A stretch of 64,000 nt of DNA from the NCBI RefSeq assembly GCF_022539665.2, contig NC_081335.1, forward strand, positions 3,224,001 through 3,288,000, in the 5' to 3' direction. Numbering within the stretch: position 1 is the first letter of the stretch; each line of letters starts with the position of its first letter. The notes beneath the pieces were generated by a model. The model was not told the origin of the DNA. It ran no database searches and worked only from the letters and a program-made list of their open reading frames with translations. This document shows positions 34,801 through 47,948 of the stretch, piece by piece. The stretch is from Daphnia carinata. Taxonomy: Eukaryota; Arthropoda; Branchiopoda; Diplostraca; Daphniidae. The translations under genes and the position numbers were made by a program.

Positions 34801-36124
34801 TTTCCGATTGCGCCGAAATAGACACTGACGGCAAGAGGCCGAAAACGCGGTCAATATCGCGTCTCGATTGATCCTCGTCGGGTGACGGACTGTCCTTTCC
34901 GATTGTGTAGGTGCCCGTCTCGCTAGCAGCATCGTCACAGCGATCCTCCTCCTCTTCCTCCACCGTCTCCGCCGCTATTTCACTGTCACGGACGGCTTCC
35001 GGCTGACGACCACTCCCAGTCACTCCCATCATCGCTTCCTGATGGTGATAATCATATCCGCCCTCGTCCGAATCGATCGACTGTTGGTGCTTCAACTCGC
35101 GGCCCGTCGCATGTGACGCCGTCCTGTTCGAGCCGTTAAGGTAAGTCGTTCGGTTGCTGCTCTTCATCGGAGACGGTGGCGGAGTAGGTGAAGGAGAGCG
35201 TCGCACAAGCTCTTGTGGTTTCTTCTTCAATCCGTTCGGTTTGGTAACTTCGCACGTCCTGCCGACGGATGAATTGCGGTTGGGGTTCGTACTTTTAATA
35301 CCTTAACAAGCAAAGAGAAAAAAAAACAAAAAAAAACAAACACTGTCAGACAAAAGGAGATACGGTCACTGATTACATGGCTCGGGCTCACTTTTGGTAA
35401 CCGCTGGAGAACGTCTTGGAGTTTCGACTGTCTCGATCTCAGGGCTGGTGTTAAATTTCGACAATGGACTGGTGAGCTGACTGCCCAGCCGGTTACTCAA
35501 GGACTTGAGCATCTTGTTTTCGGACGGTTCCGTTACGGCGCCACTTTCACTCTGAAATAAATAAATAAAAACATTACGAATAATTTGAATAAAAGACGAT
35601 AAAAAAAAAGAAAAATGGAACTCGATGTCCAAGCAGCGCAGGTCAATGCAAATAGCTAATGCTACAAACAATTTGAAAACAAAAAAGGCGAGACGCACGT
35701 ACAGAGAGACTCGGATACACTTGAGAACTGGACAACGGGCGAGATCAGACTACGCGACATCCAAATCCCACTGACCAGTTTTCGGGCCAGCAGAAAGAGG
35801 GAAAGTCACCTTAAAACACTGCCTTCTAGCGCACGAGGTAAAAGTTGGCCCGTCGCCAACCTGTACGTACATAGAGGACGGTCCATATTGAGCGAGATGA
35901 AGGTCAACATTCAAACAAACTCGGGAGAGAGAGAGAGTTTAGAAAAATGGTTGTTAATTCCTCCTCTTTTTTTTCTTTTTGTTGTTATCCCATCTGGTTT
36001 AGGGCCTGCGCTGCCTGCCTGCCTGCTGATGACATCACCCTTTTTTTTCTTATTTATTTTTACCCTTGAGCCGGACAGGCCCCATCACGAAAGTCATTGC
36101 AATACTGTATACTTTTATATGTAC

Positions 36125-36156
<32 letters not shown>

Positions 36157-39104
36157 ATGTGTGTGTGTGTGTGTATGCATGCGTGTTTGTGTTTTGGGTC
36201 TGTGTTAGATCTCCAGGGCAAAGAAAGTTTTTTTTTTTTTCTTTTCGAAAGAGGGCCCTTAGAAGGAGTTGTCAATGTCGTAATTGAGATTCAATCACCT
36301 TCTTAACTTCCGCTTTGCTGGGCGGCGTAGCGCGCTTGCCAAGCCCACCGCTGGATGCTGCCGCCAGCCGTTCGGCGAATCGTTTCGGAGGCGCTTCTTT
36401 CTTCTTGCCAGGTATGACGTCGCCAAAATCGATGGTGAACGCCAACGGTTCCAACTTGACCGTCTCCGTGCAGCTGCTCGTTCCGTCTTCCTCCTCGCCC
36501 ACTTCTTCTACGGCGGCAACGTGCTGTTGCCGTGATGGAGCGGCTTGCTGTGGCCCAGTCACGTTCCTCTCCAACGCACCAGACGAGTTGAGCGAGTCTT
36601 TACTGAAATCCAGCAACGCAGTCGACTGAGCTACAGCGGACGATTGAACGGCGATTGGGCGTTTCTCTACAGCCATGCACAATCCGGTTTCCGGAATCCA
36701 ATGACCTGGAATGGTAAGAGACCACGTCCGTTAGTAGAATATAAAGCTTACATATCTATACAATATAGCATGTACTATTGAGCATTATCCATCCGTTACT
36801 ACACCCCCACCCGCTTTCAATTTGGGAAACCTCCGGCGTGACAAGTGCACCGAAACCGGGACAACTCCCACTTACTCGGCTGTCTATTTCGTATCTATTC
36901 TTCCTTCTGTTCTGCATCTCTCTTTTCTATTGTATTCAATTTGAAGTCTGTCTGCATTCGAGGGGGGCAGGGCAAAAGCAGCACCAAGCAGGCCGATAGT
37001 TTACAGCAACACGGCACCTCCCACTCTCACCGTAAATTTATGCCATGGTGGTTGAACTTAATCAAGAACAACATGGGAAATAATCAAGAAAGTGCTCAAA
37101 GCTGGATAACTTCTTTTACGGCCATGCTCCAGCCCAGCGGTGTCGAAACGCCCAGATAACATCAATAAAAGAAAAAGAAAAGGCAAAGGGAAATAGAAAA
37201 CGAAATAAAATTCAGGCAAACCGATGGGGACCTTCGGTTCACACACGAAAAAAAATAATGGAATGAATGGCCTCACTGAGCTACTGACATACCACCATCG
37301 GCAGTAATCGATAAATATTTCCGACTCGAGTACATCACTGCCCCACCCCCCGTAAGTAGGCAGAGGGTAAAAAACAAACAAGTAAACAAAAGACGGAAAG
37401 GGCTGCCTGAGAAGCCACTGCTACCCCCGCGAGGCCGGAAATCGGGTTATTCGGTCACTCGTACACACACGCACACATTCACGCGCGCGAGGGGCAACTG
37501 ATTCTTCTTTTCTGAAGATAAATGCCATCAAAATGTAAAGCATTTCCATACGTAAAAAAAAAAAAAAAATGTGTTGCAATAGTCTCCGACACGGACAAGT
37601 CAACCGCAAACTTTTTTGAACGACCCGGTTATTCTACTTTGAATATTTCTTTTATCTTTCCGTCTATTCTCCTTTGGCCGTCACGTTTCTTTCGAATTTC
37701 CAGCAGAATGAATTCGTGCGTCAACATTAAACGGGCCCTTCTTTATTTTTTTTTTCTTCATCAACTTTCGGTCCAGCGGAAACTCGTAAGTCTTTAAAAA
37801 TAAAGATGGAAAAATGTACGGCCTGACGGATTCGAAAATAGGGGCGGACACGGTCACGAGCGTAACAACGAATTTTACCATGACAACGTGGGCGACAATC
37901 TAAACAGGCTCACATTTAGAAAAAGAACTCTGCTCCACACAAACGCCTTATTACGATTTTTTTCAAGCCAAGATGAGTGTTATTATGTTGTACATTAGTT
38001 TTCCCACGCATTGTGGCCCTTTTGGGGTGACGCCAGGAGGAGACTGTATCATCCGGCCGGGTCATTCGACCCTTCGCTTTTTTTAACATTCGAAAATGGC
38101 CAGCATTTCCGGCTAGGACAAAAAAAAAAAAAAAATTACCTTTCGTCTCTTTGTTTCAACTAAATCCTGGAAGGGGTCGCTGATCTTTTTGTTTAGGACA
38201 CAAAAAACAAAAGAAAAACCTACGTTACGCAAACATTAATGGGTGCGGGCTGCAAATGACGTGCCAACTTTCTTCCAATTTTCCCACCTTGAAAAAGAAA
38301 TGTCTCACTGCATTGCCAAAGGAAGGAGCGTCCAGTTTACAAGTTCCGTTATCCGTCACCACAGACAAACAAACACGCACACACACAAAAGGAAGCAAAA
38401 AGGGACGTCGTGTGTGAAACCACTAGAAACTGAAAAAGAACATTGGACGTCTGGCTTGTTCTAAGCTCAAAAGTCGAATGAGGAATATGGATGAGGTTTT
38501 CTTTTTTTTTTTCTTCCCTCGTCCTCGTCTTAACATTTCGAGTCGCACTTACTGTGCTCTACCACCCACACTAGCCCGTCCTCTTTTTGAACATCGTCTA
38601 TTTTGTTTTTGATTATATTCTTTCCCTTTTATTTTTCTCTCTCTCCTTCCTCAACTGCAAATCACGGTCGTGTAACGACTCACGACTGATTGCGTACTTG
38701 CGCTAAAAAAAAAATGTGGAGAGAAAAATAGAAAGAATGAAACATTTCATGAAAAACGTGACTCGTTTCACGGCCGAACTTTGGCTTCCTGCTATTGACG
38801 CCGTTTTCCTGTGATTGCGTGACCTTTAATCATCGCACCCAACCCAATTGGATATTAAAAGGAATTTTGCGGGGGAGCTCCACTGCCTGCCCAAATCCAC
38901 GTGTTGAACGTATGGTCACGCAAAGTAAAACGCGTCTTCCATCAGGTGTTGTGTGCACTCATTCCAAAATGTTAAAATTGCTTTTTTTTGTTTCTTCTTT
39001 GGTTATTGCTGTTGTCGTTTTTTTTTTGGGGACGGTCGGTAGGCTTGGGATTTTTGTACAACGAGGCCATTCGCACTCCAAGTTTTCCTTAATGGCTTCG
39101 TAGC

Positions 39105-39136
<32 letters not shown>

Positions 39137-41577
39137 GTTCTCTTTCCGCACCCTGAACGCCGCCTTCTGACACAAACCCCCTATATACTGTCCATCCGAT
39201 ACGAATTGAAACAATTGAAAGGCTAAGACTGGGCAGACTATTAAGTACGCCGGAGAAAAACAAAAAAACAAAAGACGGACGAATTTAAGAATCCCTTGGC
39301 TGATTCCAGTACAAGGACCAATTCAGGGAATAAAAGAAAGGGCGGTGGGCTTTTCTCGTATTGTTTTTGTTTTTTGTTTTGTTTTTTTTTGAACGAAATT
39401 GTAGTCAAATAGAAAGGAGTAACTGGGGCACGACGTCGACACCCACCAGACGGCTGGGATGTTCCAGTGGATTTACTTATCACGCAGCTGACTCCCTCTC
39501 TTTCGTTGCTCTTAACTACGGCCAGAAATCGCTTTTAAAAAATATATATATCTATATACCCACACGGAGAATTAAACGCTTTCTAGGTAAGAACAGTTGC
39601 GATCCGAATGACTACCCGTTACTTTAAAAGCATGTCGTTTTCTCAATAGAGAAAGGGATTTTCATATTAGTAATACAGCCAAGGTTTATTACCCGAAGCT
39701 GGTATTTTTCTTTACCTCATTTTTTTTTTTACTTTATTTCATTTATTAGGTTTTTATTGCTTTTGTGCTTACCGGAATGGCTGTCGTAGTTGATGTTGTT
39801 CCAACGCGGGGCGGCAGGTGTCGCGCCGGCAAACTCGCTGGCGATGCACTGCTGACAATTGTGATGATTGCCGAACCGTTGCTGGTGTTGGCCGGCCATC
39901 AGCGAGTCCTCCGAGTAGCCAGAATGAGCACTTTGGATACTGGCGTTGCTCATGCTGGTCGTTAAGGGTACGGCAACTACGGGAGAAAGCGATTTGTCGC
40001 GTAATGGCAGCGACAAACCGCCTGTCTGCGCCGGACTGGACGTGTACTGTGGCGACCGTCTGCTAACTTGAGGCGATAGGATTCGATCCAAACTAGTCTT
40101 GCGGGTCGGTGGTGAATCCCTAACTGTAAACCGAGTTGTTATCCATAAAAACTCGAGTTAGAAGAAGAAAAACACAAGCTTTCTATTCAAACGACGGACC
40201 TGGTCTGTACTCGAGTGAGTCGGGTTCCTTGCTGTCGTCGTTTTGTGCGTTCGAAGTTGCACTGAAGCTGGAAACTGGCGTAAAATAATGGCTGGATGCG
40301 GTCGAAGCCTCCCGCAGTTGTTGCTGATGTTCGGCCGCTCTACCACTACTATTACTACTACTGACCTGGCTCGGTGGCGAAAGCGAAACGGGTTCCGCAC
40401 TATTGCAGTGACAAGTGCATGCCATCTGAATTATTTAAGAAAAAAAAAAATAAAAATACAAGCAAGAACAAACAACAAAACGAAAACCCGTTATGGTTCT
40501 CCTGTTTAGCATAAGCCAACAAGTTATTATAGGGTCACTCGACCCTAAGAAGGAAAAGTTGATTGATCCCTCCAAAAAAATTCTTTTTCTCTTTGCTTAT
40601 CGATTTATAGCGGCAAAGAACCGGAAAGGTATTCTAGAAAGTGTACCCACGACGCAGAAAAGACGGCAAACAGAGAACACAAAATCGTTTTTACTCGCTT
40701 TTTAGGCAATCATCTTTGAGCATTTCTCTCAAAGTCGGCACCGCCTCGAATGGGAACGACCGTAAAGCACAACGTATCTACTAGAGCAAGGTTATTTTGA
40801 ATATTATGACTCGAACGTATTTATATTGTTAAAGCTGATTGCCCCACAAGTTATTAGAGTGTGTAGCAAACGGCTCCATTTTTGGGGTCTTTCGAGATAA
40901 GAAAGAAAGGGCAATCCTGGGGGTAAAGATAAATATCGTGAAACGACGCCTCAGGAGAGAGAATGAACGTAGAAGGGAGAGAGGCCAGATGAAGACGGAG
41001 AGGAGAGAAACGTAGCGGATAAGAGAGAATTGAATGAACAGGTACAAGGTCTTTCTTGCTAGTTCATGTTTTCTCTCTTAAGAGATGTTTGTATTTGGTT
41101 TGCATACCTGCGTGAGAGAGGGTGTTGCTGGAAGGCCGCGAGAGGCCCAAGGTGGCGGCAGCAGGCCGCCTTCATCTGAATCCATGACTTCACGCGATTT
41201 GATCAATTTTTTGGCAGGGACACATGGAGGATCAGGCGGCGGCTGAGGCGGCGGGTCTGTCGGTGAGAAAACAACATGAGTTTCAAAATAAGATCACTTG
41301 TTATTGGCCAATATTTGCGGTAACTGCTTTAAAACAAAAAATTTAAACAAGAGTATGGCTAACCACGATTCTCAGACACTTTCGAATTGAACCCTTTAAA
41401 AACTGATTGGCGCAAAAGTTTTGGACTCGGAGGCGGTCGGATCACGTTTGGGTCTTGATTTTTCACGGCATTTAACGGCGCTTTGTTACTGACAATAGTG
41501 GGTTGTTTGACACTTTTAAACGAAGAATTGGCGTTAAGTATGCGCTCGGGATTGTAAACGTGGATGATCATCTCCAA
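31852..41577 (-). CDS. CEP170: CEP170-like centrosomal protein
   Basis: Fifteen exons on the minus strand, all in phase: 41577-41364, 41256-41108, 40425-40200, 40123-39773, 36705-36299, 35551-35392, 35301-34427, 34343-34235, 34146-33842, 33766-33075, 32998-32828, 32755-32542, 32450-32290, 32231-32059, 31976-31852; about 1443 residues. Family landmarks in order: AFTIDFGD, GTYTIGKDSPSPDEDQSRRD followed by VFGL, WIREWAAQVA, RRRLPSVPP, DSSLETESFLRDTESVVSAM, SLRRGRLGLD and LKVMKRVEQVFQ, each matching vertebrate CEP170 blocks. CEP170 sits at subdistal appendages of the mother centriole and binds microtubules. The N-terminal FHA domain of vertebrate CEP170 is absent from this model; the first exon begins MEMIIHVYNPERIL after a nearby upstream stop in frame, and its true 5' border is uncertain. 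The donor of the first exon (GTTAGC) is weak. Intron 4 is about 3 kb. Confidence 0.85.
36124..36178. repeat. TA/TG microsatellite in a CEP170 intron
   Basis: A TA run passes into a TG run within about 55 bases. It lies just outside the exon that ends at 36299 and makes several frames look open by chance. Confidence 0.8.
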
Positions 41578-43506
41578 AACGAGAAATTCCCACGGCCATT
41601 AATGAAACGTAAAAGAAACGCTGGAGAATGGTTTGAATAGAAAGAAGGAGAGGGTGATAAGCGTGTACGAATGAATCGCCGGAGCAGGGGAGACTGAGCC
41701 GATGAAGCCGAAGAGGGAGAGAAAAGCTGGAACTGTTGCAGGTGTGGCCTAGCCACCTAGCCATATACCCCTGAACGAAGGGGAAAACGCCGACCTTCAA
41801 ACTTTAAGTAAAATATATGCAGTCACCTACCTACTCGAAAGAAAGAAAAAAAAAAAAATTAGAAACCGGTTGAAATGCTATCAGAAACCGCGGACAAAGA
41901 AGGCTTTGCCACTTTCCTCTTGGCCCGTTTGGCCATTTCGACTGATTTAAATAGCTCCTCCCACCTTGGACCATTTACGTTGGGTTATTTGATCACCAGA
42001 GATAATTGGCGAGTAAAGAAGAGAACCCATCCGTTCCACTTTCGACATCTGCAGTTTATGAAATTTGTTTAGAAATTTGTTCATTAGTACCTACGACGTT
42101 GCACCTATCTTCCGTTTCCCTTCATCTTTGTCTCTTATGAACATTTGTTTTTGGAACAGAAGAAAGAATTTGAAAAATATTTCTTTTATGTAGGCCTTTG
42201 CCTGAAATAGGGTTTGCATCTTTTTATGGGTACCACTGATGCTGAAGATAGCTGCCGAATAACAATGACTCTGGACAAAAATCACACAGCCTCTGGCTAG
42301 GAAAACAGTTGGCGAGACAGTTACACACTCTTCCTATTGGAGCTTTGAAATACCAATTTTTTTATATGAAAGAAGAAGTAAATTACGCACCAGCCTCCTC
42401 TCCATGTTATCATAGTATTGTAAACTGTGACTGTTGATAAGGAGCGAGTTAATGCTACTGATGCTGTCGGGGTTTTAAGGAATTCCAGAGATAGCAGTTG
42501 GTAAGTAATTAGGACTATACAACCAACCCTATTTTTACAGATTGAACTTTCTTATAAATACTTACTACTTTAAACATTCCTTTACATGGCTAGCTGACTC
42601 AATGATGGTTGACAAGGAAAAATAATGCAGTTCACATGCAAAGTTTGGTTTTGGTGTTGTCAGGCTTATCTGTGTACATTATGAGTCAGCCATTACTACA
42701 ATAATAGTATTAAAATTCTTTTCTATTTACCTTTAAATGAACTGATAAGTTGATAAGCCGTTTCAAAAACAAAACAGAGGCCAGTGAAGTGAGAACGCAA
42801 TTATTACATGATACAAGAACTTTACACCTGACGAAACACGAAAGCCGCCATAGCGGACATGTCATGGCGAAGTGCTTACAAATTCCGGTAGATGGCTGAA
42901 GTCGCAACTATCCTAAACTGCAACAAAAACATTTTTTGCAACTAGTAAAGAAAATAAAAAAGATTTATTACAAAAACAAGAACCCTCCTATTTTTTAATT
43001 TGTTGGATAAATTTTACTTTACACCAAAACATTCAGACAGGACGATAGTTTTTATTTAAAATCTATTGTACAATTTCCGTTAAGCTCTATATTTTAATAG
43101 ACATGATCGATGCTCTTGATATAAATAAACAAGCACACCAAAATGTAACGTATTATTTTCAAACCATGAAATGGAATGTTTCTTTTAATACTCACTAGAC
43201 AACTACTAGTACATAAAATCCCTTGGGGAAGAACAAATTTTATAATATTTAATTAAAGAGTATTTTAGTTATTGGAATTGTTTTTGATGGATGTCATGGT
43301 CCCCACTGTGACACGAGATAAACTAATTCATAAATTCTTGTGGCAGGGTCATGGTTCCTGAACGCAGCAACTTGGGTAAACTAGTTTATACAACCTTCAG
43401 GCAGGACTGCAGGAACCGAGTAATAAGTGATGTCATTCGTTAAGTATGTTGATCGAGTCGTATTCCGGCTAGGAGATGAAACATTACTACTACCAGAAAA
43501 CCGAGG
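41578..43506. other. Intergenic DNA between CEP170 and GTP cyclohydrolase
   Basis: No exon of either gene could be supported. I searched the minus strand here for an FHA-like exon (GR..C.., SxxH, NGTFVN patterns) to complete the CEP170 model and found none. The part adjoining 43506 should be the 3' untranslated region of GTP cyclohydrolase. Confidence 0.4.
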
Positions 43507-45888
43507 TCAAGGAGTGCGAACGAACGTCAGGAACTCCTCGCGTGTCTTAGGGTCGTCGCGGAAGCCGCCCAACATGGCCGAAGTGATCGTCTTGGCGTTG
43601 ATCTTCTGCACGCCTCGCATGACCATGCACATATGTCTGTAGAGCACGAAATAGAAAATCAATGTTTTGTAAACCATTTCATCCTTCATAAGCTCCTTAA
43701 TAATCAAACTTCACAACTTACGTTGCTTCGACTACGACGCCAACTCCGTGAGGTTCTACTGCCTCGCAAACGGCCAGCGCAATTTGTTTCGTCAATCTTT
43801 CTTGGACTTGTAGGCGGCGGCTGTAAATTTCCACAATCCTGTTTAGAAACGTAAAATAAGCGTCCTAGTTAGAACGTCTAATTTAGAACTAAAAATATAC
43901 CTGGCCAATTTTGACAATCCAAGGACTTTGCCGTTTGGTAAATAACCGATGGAGACTTTACCAATAAATGGCACCAGATGGTGTTCACACATGGAGAACA
44001 TTTCAATATCTTTAACCACGACCATTTCGTCGTGATTTTCGTCGAAAATGGCATCGTTCAAAACCTCTGAAAATAAAAAAACAAATGCAACACGCAATTA
44101 GTTACTAGAATGCAATAAGGTACGCCAGCTGTCAAGCAGTCACGCAGATAATGGTTATGAAAAACGTCAGATCTTACTACACTCAAAGAGTAACATAGTC
44201 GGGAAAAGTAAGACAGATGGAACAAACAAGAACAAGACGGCGAAATGCCACGCGAACGAGCAGACATTCCCCAACAAAGCTGGTTATATTGTCCTCGGCA
44301 AGATATCGATCGTTTTTTGCAAAGAAAAGAACGTTATGCGCATCACGTACTCCACGAGCTCCAAATAACGAGAATCTTTTTCAGCGGTATCCGAGCTCAA
44401 CAGGCAGTAATCAAGCTCTGTTGTACAGCATATATCGAATCAAGAAGGACCAATTGTTCTGGAGATAAGACTGGCAAGTTAGAAAGCCAAATGTTCCTTT
44501 AGGCTGTTTTTTTTTTTTTTTTTTTTCAAATCAACAGGAACGAGGCTGAGCAGCCGTAAAATCTGTAATCAAAAGAAGAGCTGTTTGACGCTGGCCGCAT
44601 CGTTCTGCAGCGGGAATGAAAGCAACATTCATTGCAAAATGGAACGAGAGACCCCTTGACTGCCGTCCTAGTAATCAACAGCAGCCCGTCACTTAATTAT
44701 GGGGATCTAACGGGAAACGTTGGGTGAGATGATTGAACAAAAGAAACGAGGAAAGACAGAGAAAAGAAGAAAATCTGCGAGACAAGATTGATTGGCACGA
44801 ATAAGTGCCGTCGAATAACCTTCTAGCGTTTGCTCGTATCCTTTTGTGAAGAATAAGAAAGCTTTTGCGGCCCTTTCCGGCGTTTTCAACAGTCCCTGAC
44901 GACATGGGTCTTCTCCAACATCGGACAGCAAGGAGCGATAGGAGTCAATCATGGCCGGCAACATTTCTTCGCGGTTTAGCCGAGGAGAGCGCCGTAGACT
45001 GTCGACATCTATGAACAAAACAAATGAGAATATATAGATTTGATTAACAATTATTTTTGGGTTTTACCAGCGCTGCTAAGAAAGGGCGTCGTATGTTAAA
45101 ATGAATGAGGCTGTGCCTTGATTAGAAACGTAATAACACCCAAGTCGTTGCATTCCCTAAAGATAGTCTTAATGAAGTTGTCGCATCACCTCATCACGCA
45201 AGACATAAAGGAAGCAGGTCACCCATACGTATCTTTCTACATTACGAAATACGATTTTCTTTGGAACAATTTGATACCGCGGGCGACATTTTTATGGGTC
45301 CAGGAGTTATGCACGTATCGACCGTCCCAGCATCTCGAATTTTATCCAACTGATGTAGTAAAGGGAGCGTCATATAGAATATCAGACGCGGGATAAAGTA
45401 CAATACCGTGTCACCAGTAGCTTCAGAAGTTTTGGAGTGCGCTCCTTCTACAGATCTAGGTATGACCATCAGTAAAAGTTGTGACAAACATGCACATAAG
45501 CGAAACCGCTTTGACTCGATGATCTAAATCTGTTCTAGACACCTCTATTTTGGCGACAGATCCAAATTTTAAAAGCTCCTTTTCGGTCTTTGACGGTTTT
45601 CATTTAGACTGCGCGAACCAAGTCAAGGGCCTTTCTACTACAGGTATATGATCAATGAGTTTTGTGTTTTTTAAAGGAGAAACAGATTAAACCTCAACAC
45701 GAATTTCCTTAAGCTCAACACTGTTTTAAAACGGAGAGGTTTTCAAAATATATAGGACGATGGCGGATTACATTGACAAAAGAAAACTGACCTATTGTTC
45801 GCAGTCCATTAGTGATTGCTTTGCATTCTGCGTCGTCTCCATTGACAGCCGATCCAGCCACTGCCTTGCTGTTTTTCAGAGCTTCCAT
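43507..45888 (-). CDS. GCH1: GTP cyclohydrolase I
   Basis: Converts GTP to 7,8-dihydroneopterin triphosphate, the first and rate-limiting step of tetrahydrobiopterin synthesis (Punch in Drosophila); cytosolic homodecamer. Five exons in phase: 45888-45792, 45008-44820, 44066-43901, 43838-43722, 43636-43507; 232 residues. The first exon is a short variable N-terminal tail ([12 protein letters not shown]). The catalytic core is highly conserved: [39 protein letters not shown] followed by [11 protein letters not shown] (zinc Cys and His), [37 protein letters not shown] (second zinc Cys) and [13 protein letters not shown] at the C terminus. A likely acceptor (CTCTAG, ending at 45909) lies about 20 bases upstream of the ATG, so there is at least one upstream non-coding or alternative exon, as in other animals. 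Confidence 0.95.
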
Positions 45889-45909
45889 CTTTGCGTTCAA
45901 GTTGATCTA

Positions 45910-47850
45910 GAGATTAAAGTAAAAAAAAACAAAAAAAAAAAAACAGTCAGACTTTCTTTACAGCTAAACAATAGCGATAAGATATTCTTAAACATTTACT
46001 CTACAATACCTATGCGAAGTTTTTAATTTAGAAACTTGTCCCCCTCAAAAACAAGAAGTGAAAAACTGCACAGCGTTCCTATCACCAATGGTGCTGTTGC
46101 TTCGGAGACTGTAGGGAGACTGTCCTTCTTTCGCCGCCTAACGCCTTTATATACACACGGAGAGCGTGTGCCGCGAAGCAACAGCTCTCTGGATTACAAT
46201 CAGGTTGTTCATCGCCAAGAGCTTACGTAATATTTGGATCAGTCGCAAATTTTCGAACTGCGCCACTACAACGAAACTGGGGTTTACCCCGTATACAACC
46301 ATTGTTGCGGAAAACGGGTTTAAAACACGTGACAATAAAAGAATAACTAATGGCAGCTCCATGTTTCGTATGAAATATTTACGGCACACAGTACGACAAC
46401 GAGCTACAGTTTCACCATAAACGCCCGGAACACGGTCGCGGTAGTCACGTAGACAGTCGGATAATGCTCGAAGCTATTCTTCTTTTCGTCATACGATTTT
46501 CATTCTTCTATCTAACGCAGGGAAAATTGTCTATCGTTGAGATATTGCGAGTAGGGGGAGCGCAACAGTGCGTAAGACTTTAACAAGAAGTCAATCACCC
46601 ATAAAGGGAAAGAGAGATTGGGTGTGCCTTGATTAATTTTGTAATAAAATTGCCACTTATTTCTACGCCACCCGCCCTCTCCCATTCCATTGACTTGAAT
46701 AGCTGAGCTTGTCGATCTGACGACGCGGGAAGCTCCCGGATCGATGGTTTTTTTCTGATGGTAGATAAGATCAAAAGACTAGAGCAGCAAAACCTGATCT
46801 CATGTTCATTCATCGACAGTCTGAACGCTCCCTTCTCCAACAAGATGCTGGAGGGAACGTTGTAAAAGGTTTGAATCGATCTACTTTCCTACCATATCCA
46901 GGAGCTACGTTCAATTCTATAAGTTGCGTAGCACGCTTTAGCTATCGGTATTTCTTGTTATCTACGTGAGTAATGGAAAACGGGCTTCTGTATACTTAGG
47001 CTGCCCGCGTTACAGTGATCGATGACTATGAGCGCTTTCAATCAATCAATGCTTCTATAAACTAAGTGCCTTGGTTAAGAATTATGAGAAATGAGTTTAC
47101 CCCAATTGTTTTGTCATGTAGCTGCCACTGAAGTCATGAAAGCATTTAAATGACCTGCAGGAACATTTCAAAATTTTTTCAAATTTTAGGATAGTCCTAC
47201 ATTACTGCAATCTTTCAAAGCTGACAATTCTACCACCAAAATGACAAAGACCTTGCAAACTGGAATTGGTGGGGCATGAGCGAAGTTAGGTTAGGTTGAA
47301 CACTGTGGTTTCGAAATTGCAACAATTGGGTCAGGGCTAGTCACACCAACAGAGATAGTTAGATACTACTATTTGCAAAGCATTGCTCCCAAAATATATG
47401 TTTAAGCCCTGAACTAATTTTAGAGGTGCAATTTAAAAGTTCATAATCTACTTACTGAGATTGTGGTGCTTTAGGTGTTTGTTCCGAAGAAATTGAAGTC
47501 ATAAAAAATAGCAGGAGAAGTAGATCTGGGAGACGTCTTAATTTCACAATTGTGAAATAAGTATTCGCTTACGTAACACCCCAATTTCTAAGGATCTAAA
47601 AATAAGACGAAATAAATTTTGTATAACTATTTATGCCATTACGGAAATTTTCATATTCGTTGGGAAAAGGCCACCGATTCAGCCCAAGTCGTAACTCATA
47701 CTAGCAGTACTTTTTGCTGTGTCTAACTCCCTGCCACAAAAGATAAGATCAAAAAATAAAAGCTTGGGCAAGTTATGCGAAGAAATCAAATTCAAAATGT
47801 GACTTCTGTCAACAAACAACTGTCTTTCTTAACTAGCAGACGAGCGCAGA
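45910..47850. other. Non-coding DNA between GTP cyclohydrolase and B9D2
   Basis: I find no coding exon. Upstream 5'-UTR exons or alternative promoters of the GTP cyclohydrolase gene are expected here on the minus strand, but I cannot place them. The two flanking genes are divergent. Confidence 0.4.
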
Positions 47851-47864
47851 GCTGTCATGGTAAC
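47851..47864 (+). promoter_or_regulatory. X-box-like RFX site, perfect consensus
   Basis: GCTGTCATGGTAAC fits the X-box consensus RYYNYYATRRNRAC at every defined position. It lies 85 bases upstream of the B9D2 start codon, the usual distance for RFX/DAF-19 targets. RFX factors drive ciliary genes in animals, and the gene downstream is ciliary. Confidence 0.75.
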
Positions 47865-47877
47865 CTGCCATAGCAAC
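47864..47877 (+). promoter_or_regulatory. Second X-box-like RFX site, one mismatch
   Basis: CCTGCCATAGCAAC matches the X-box consensus at all defined positions except the first (C instead of purine). It begins on the last base of the preceding site, giving two sites with a 13-base period, about 72 bases upstream of the B9D2 ATG. Confidence 0.65.
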
Positions 47878-47948
47878 CGTTTTGTTGTTGTTACTTCAAC
47901 TTTTTGAAGTCTAGCGTCGTTATTTTAGTTTACGATGGAAAAGGGGAC

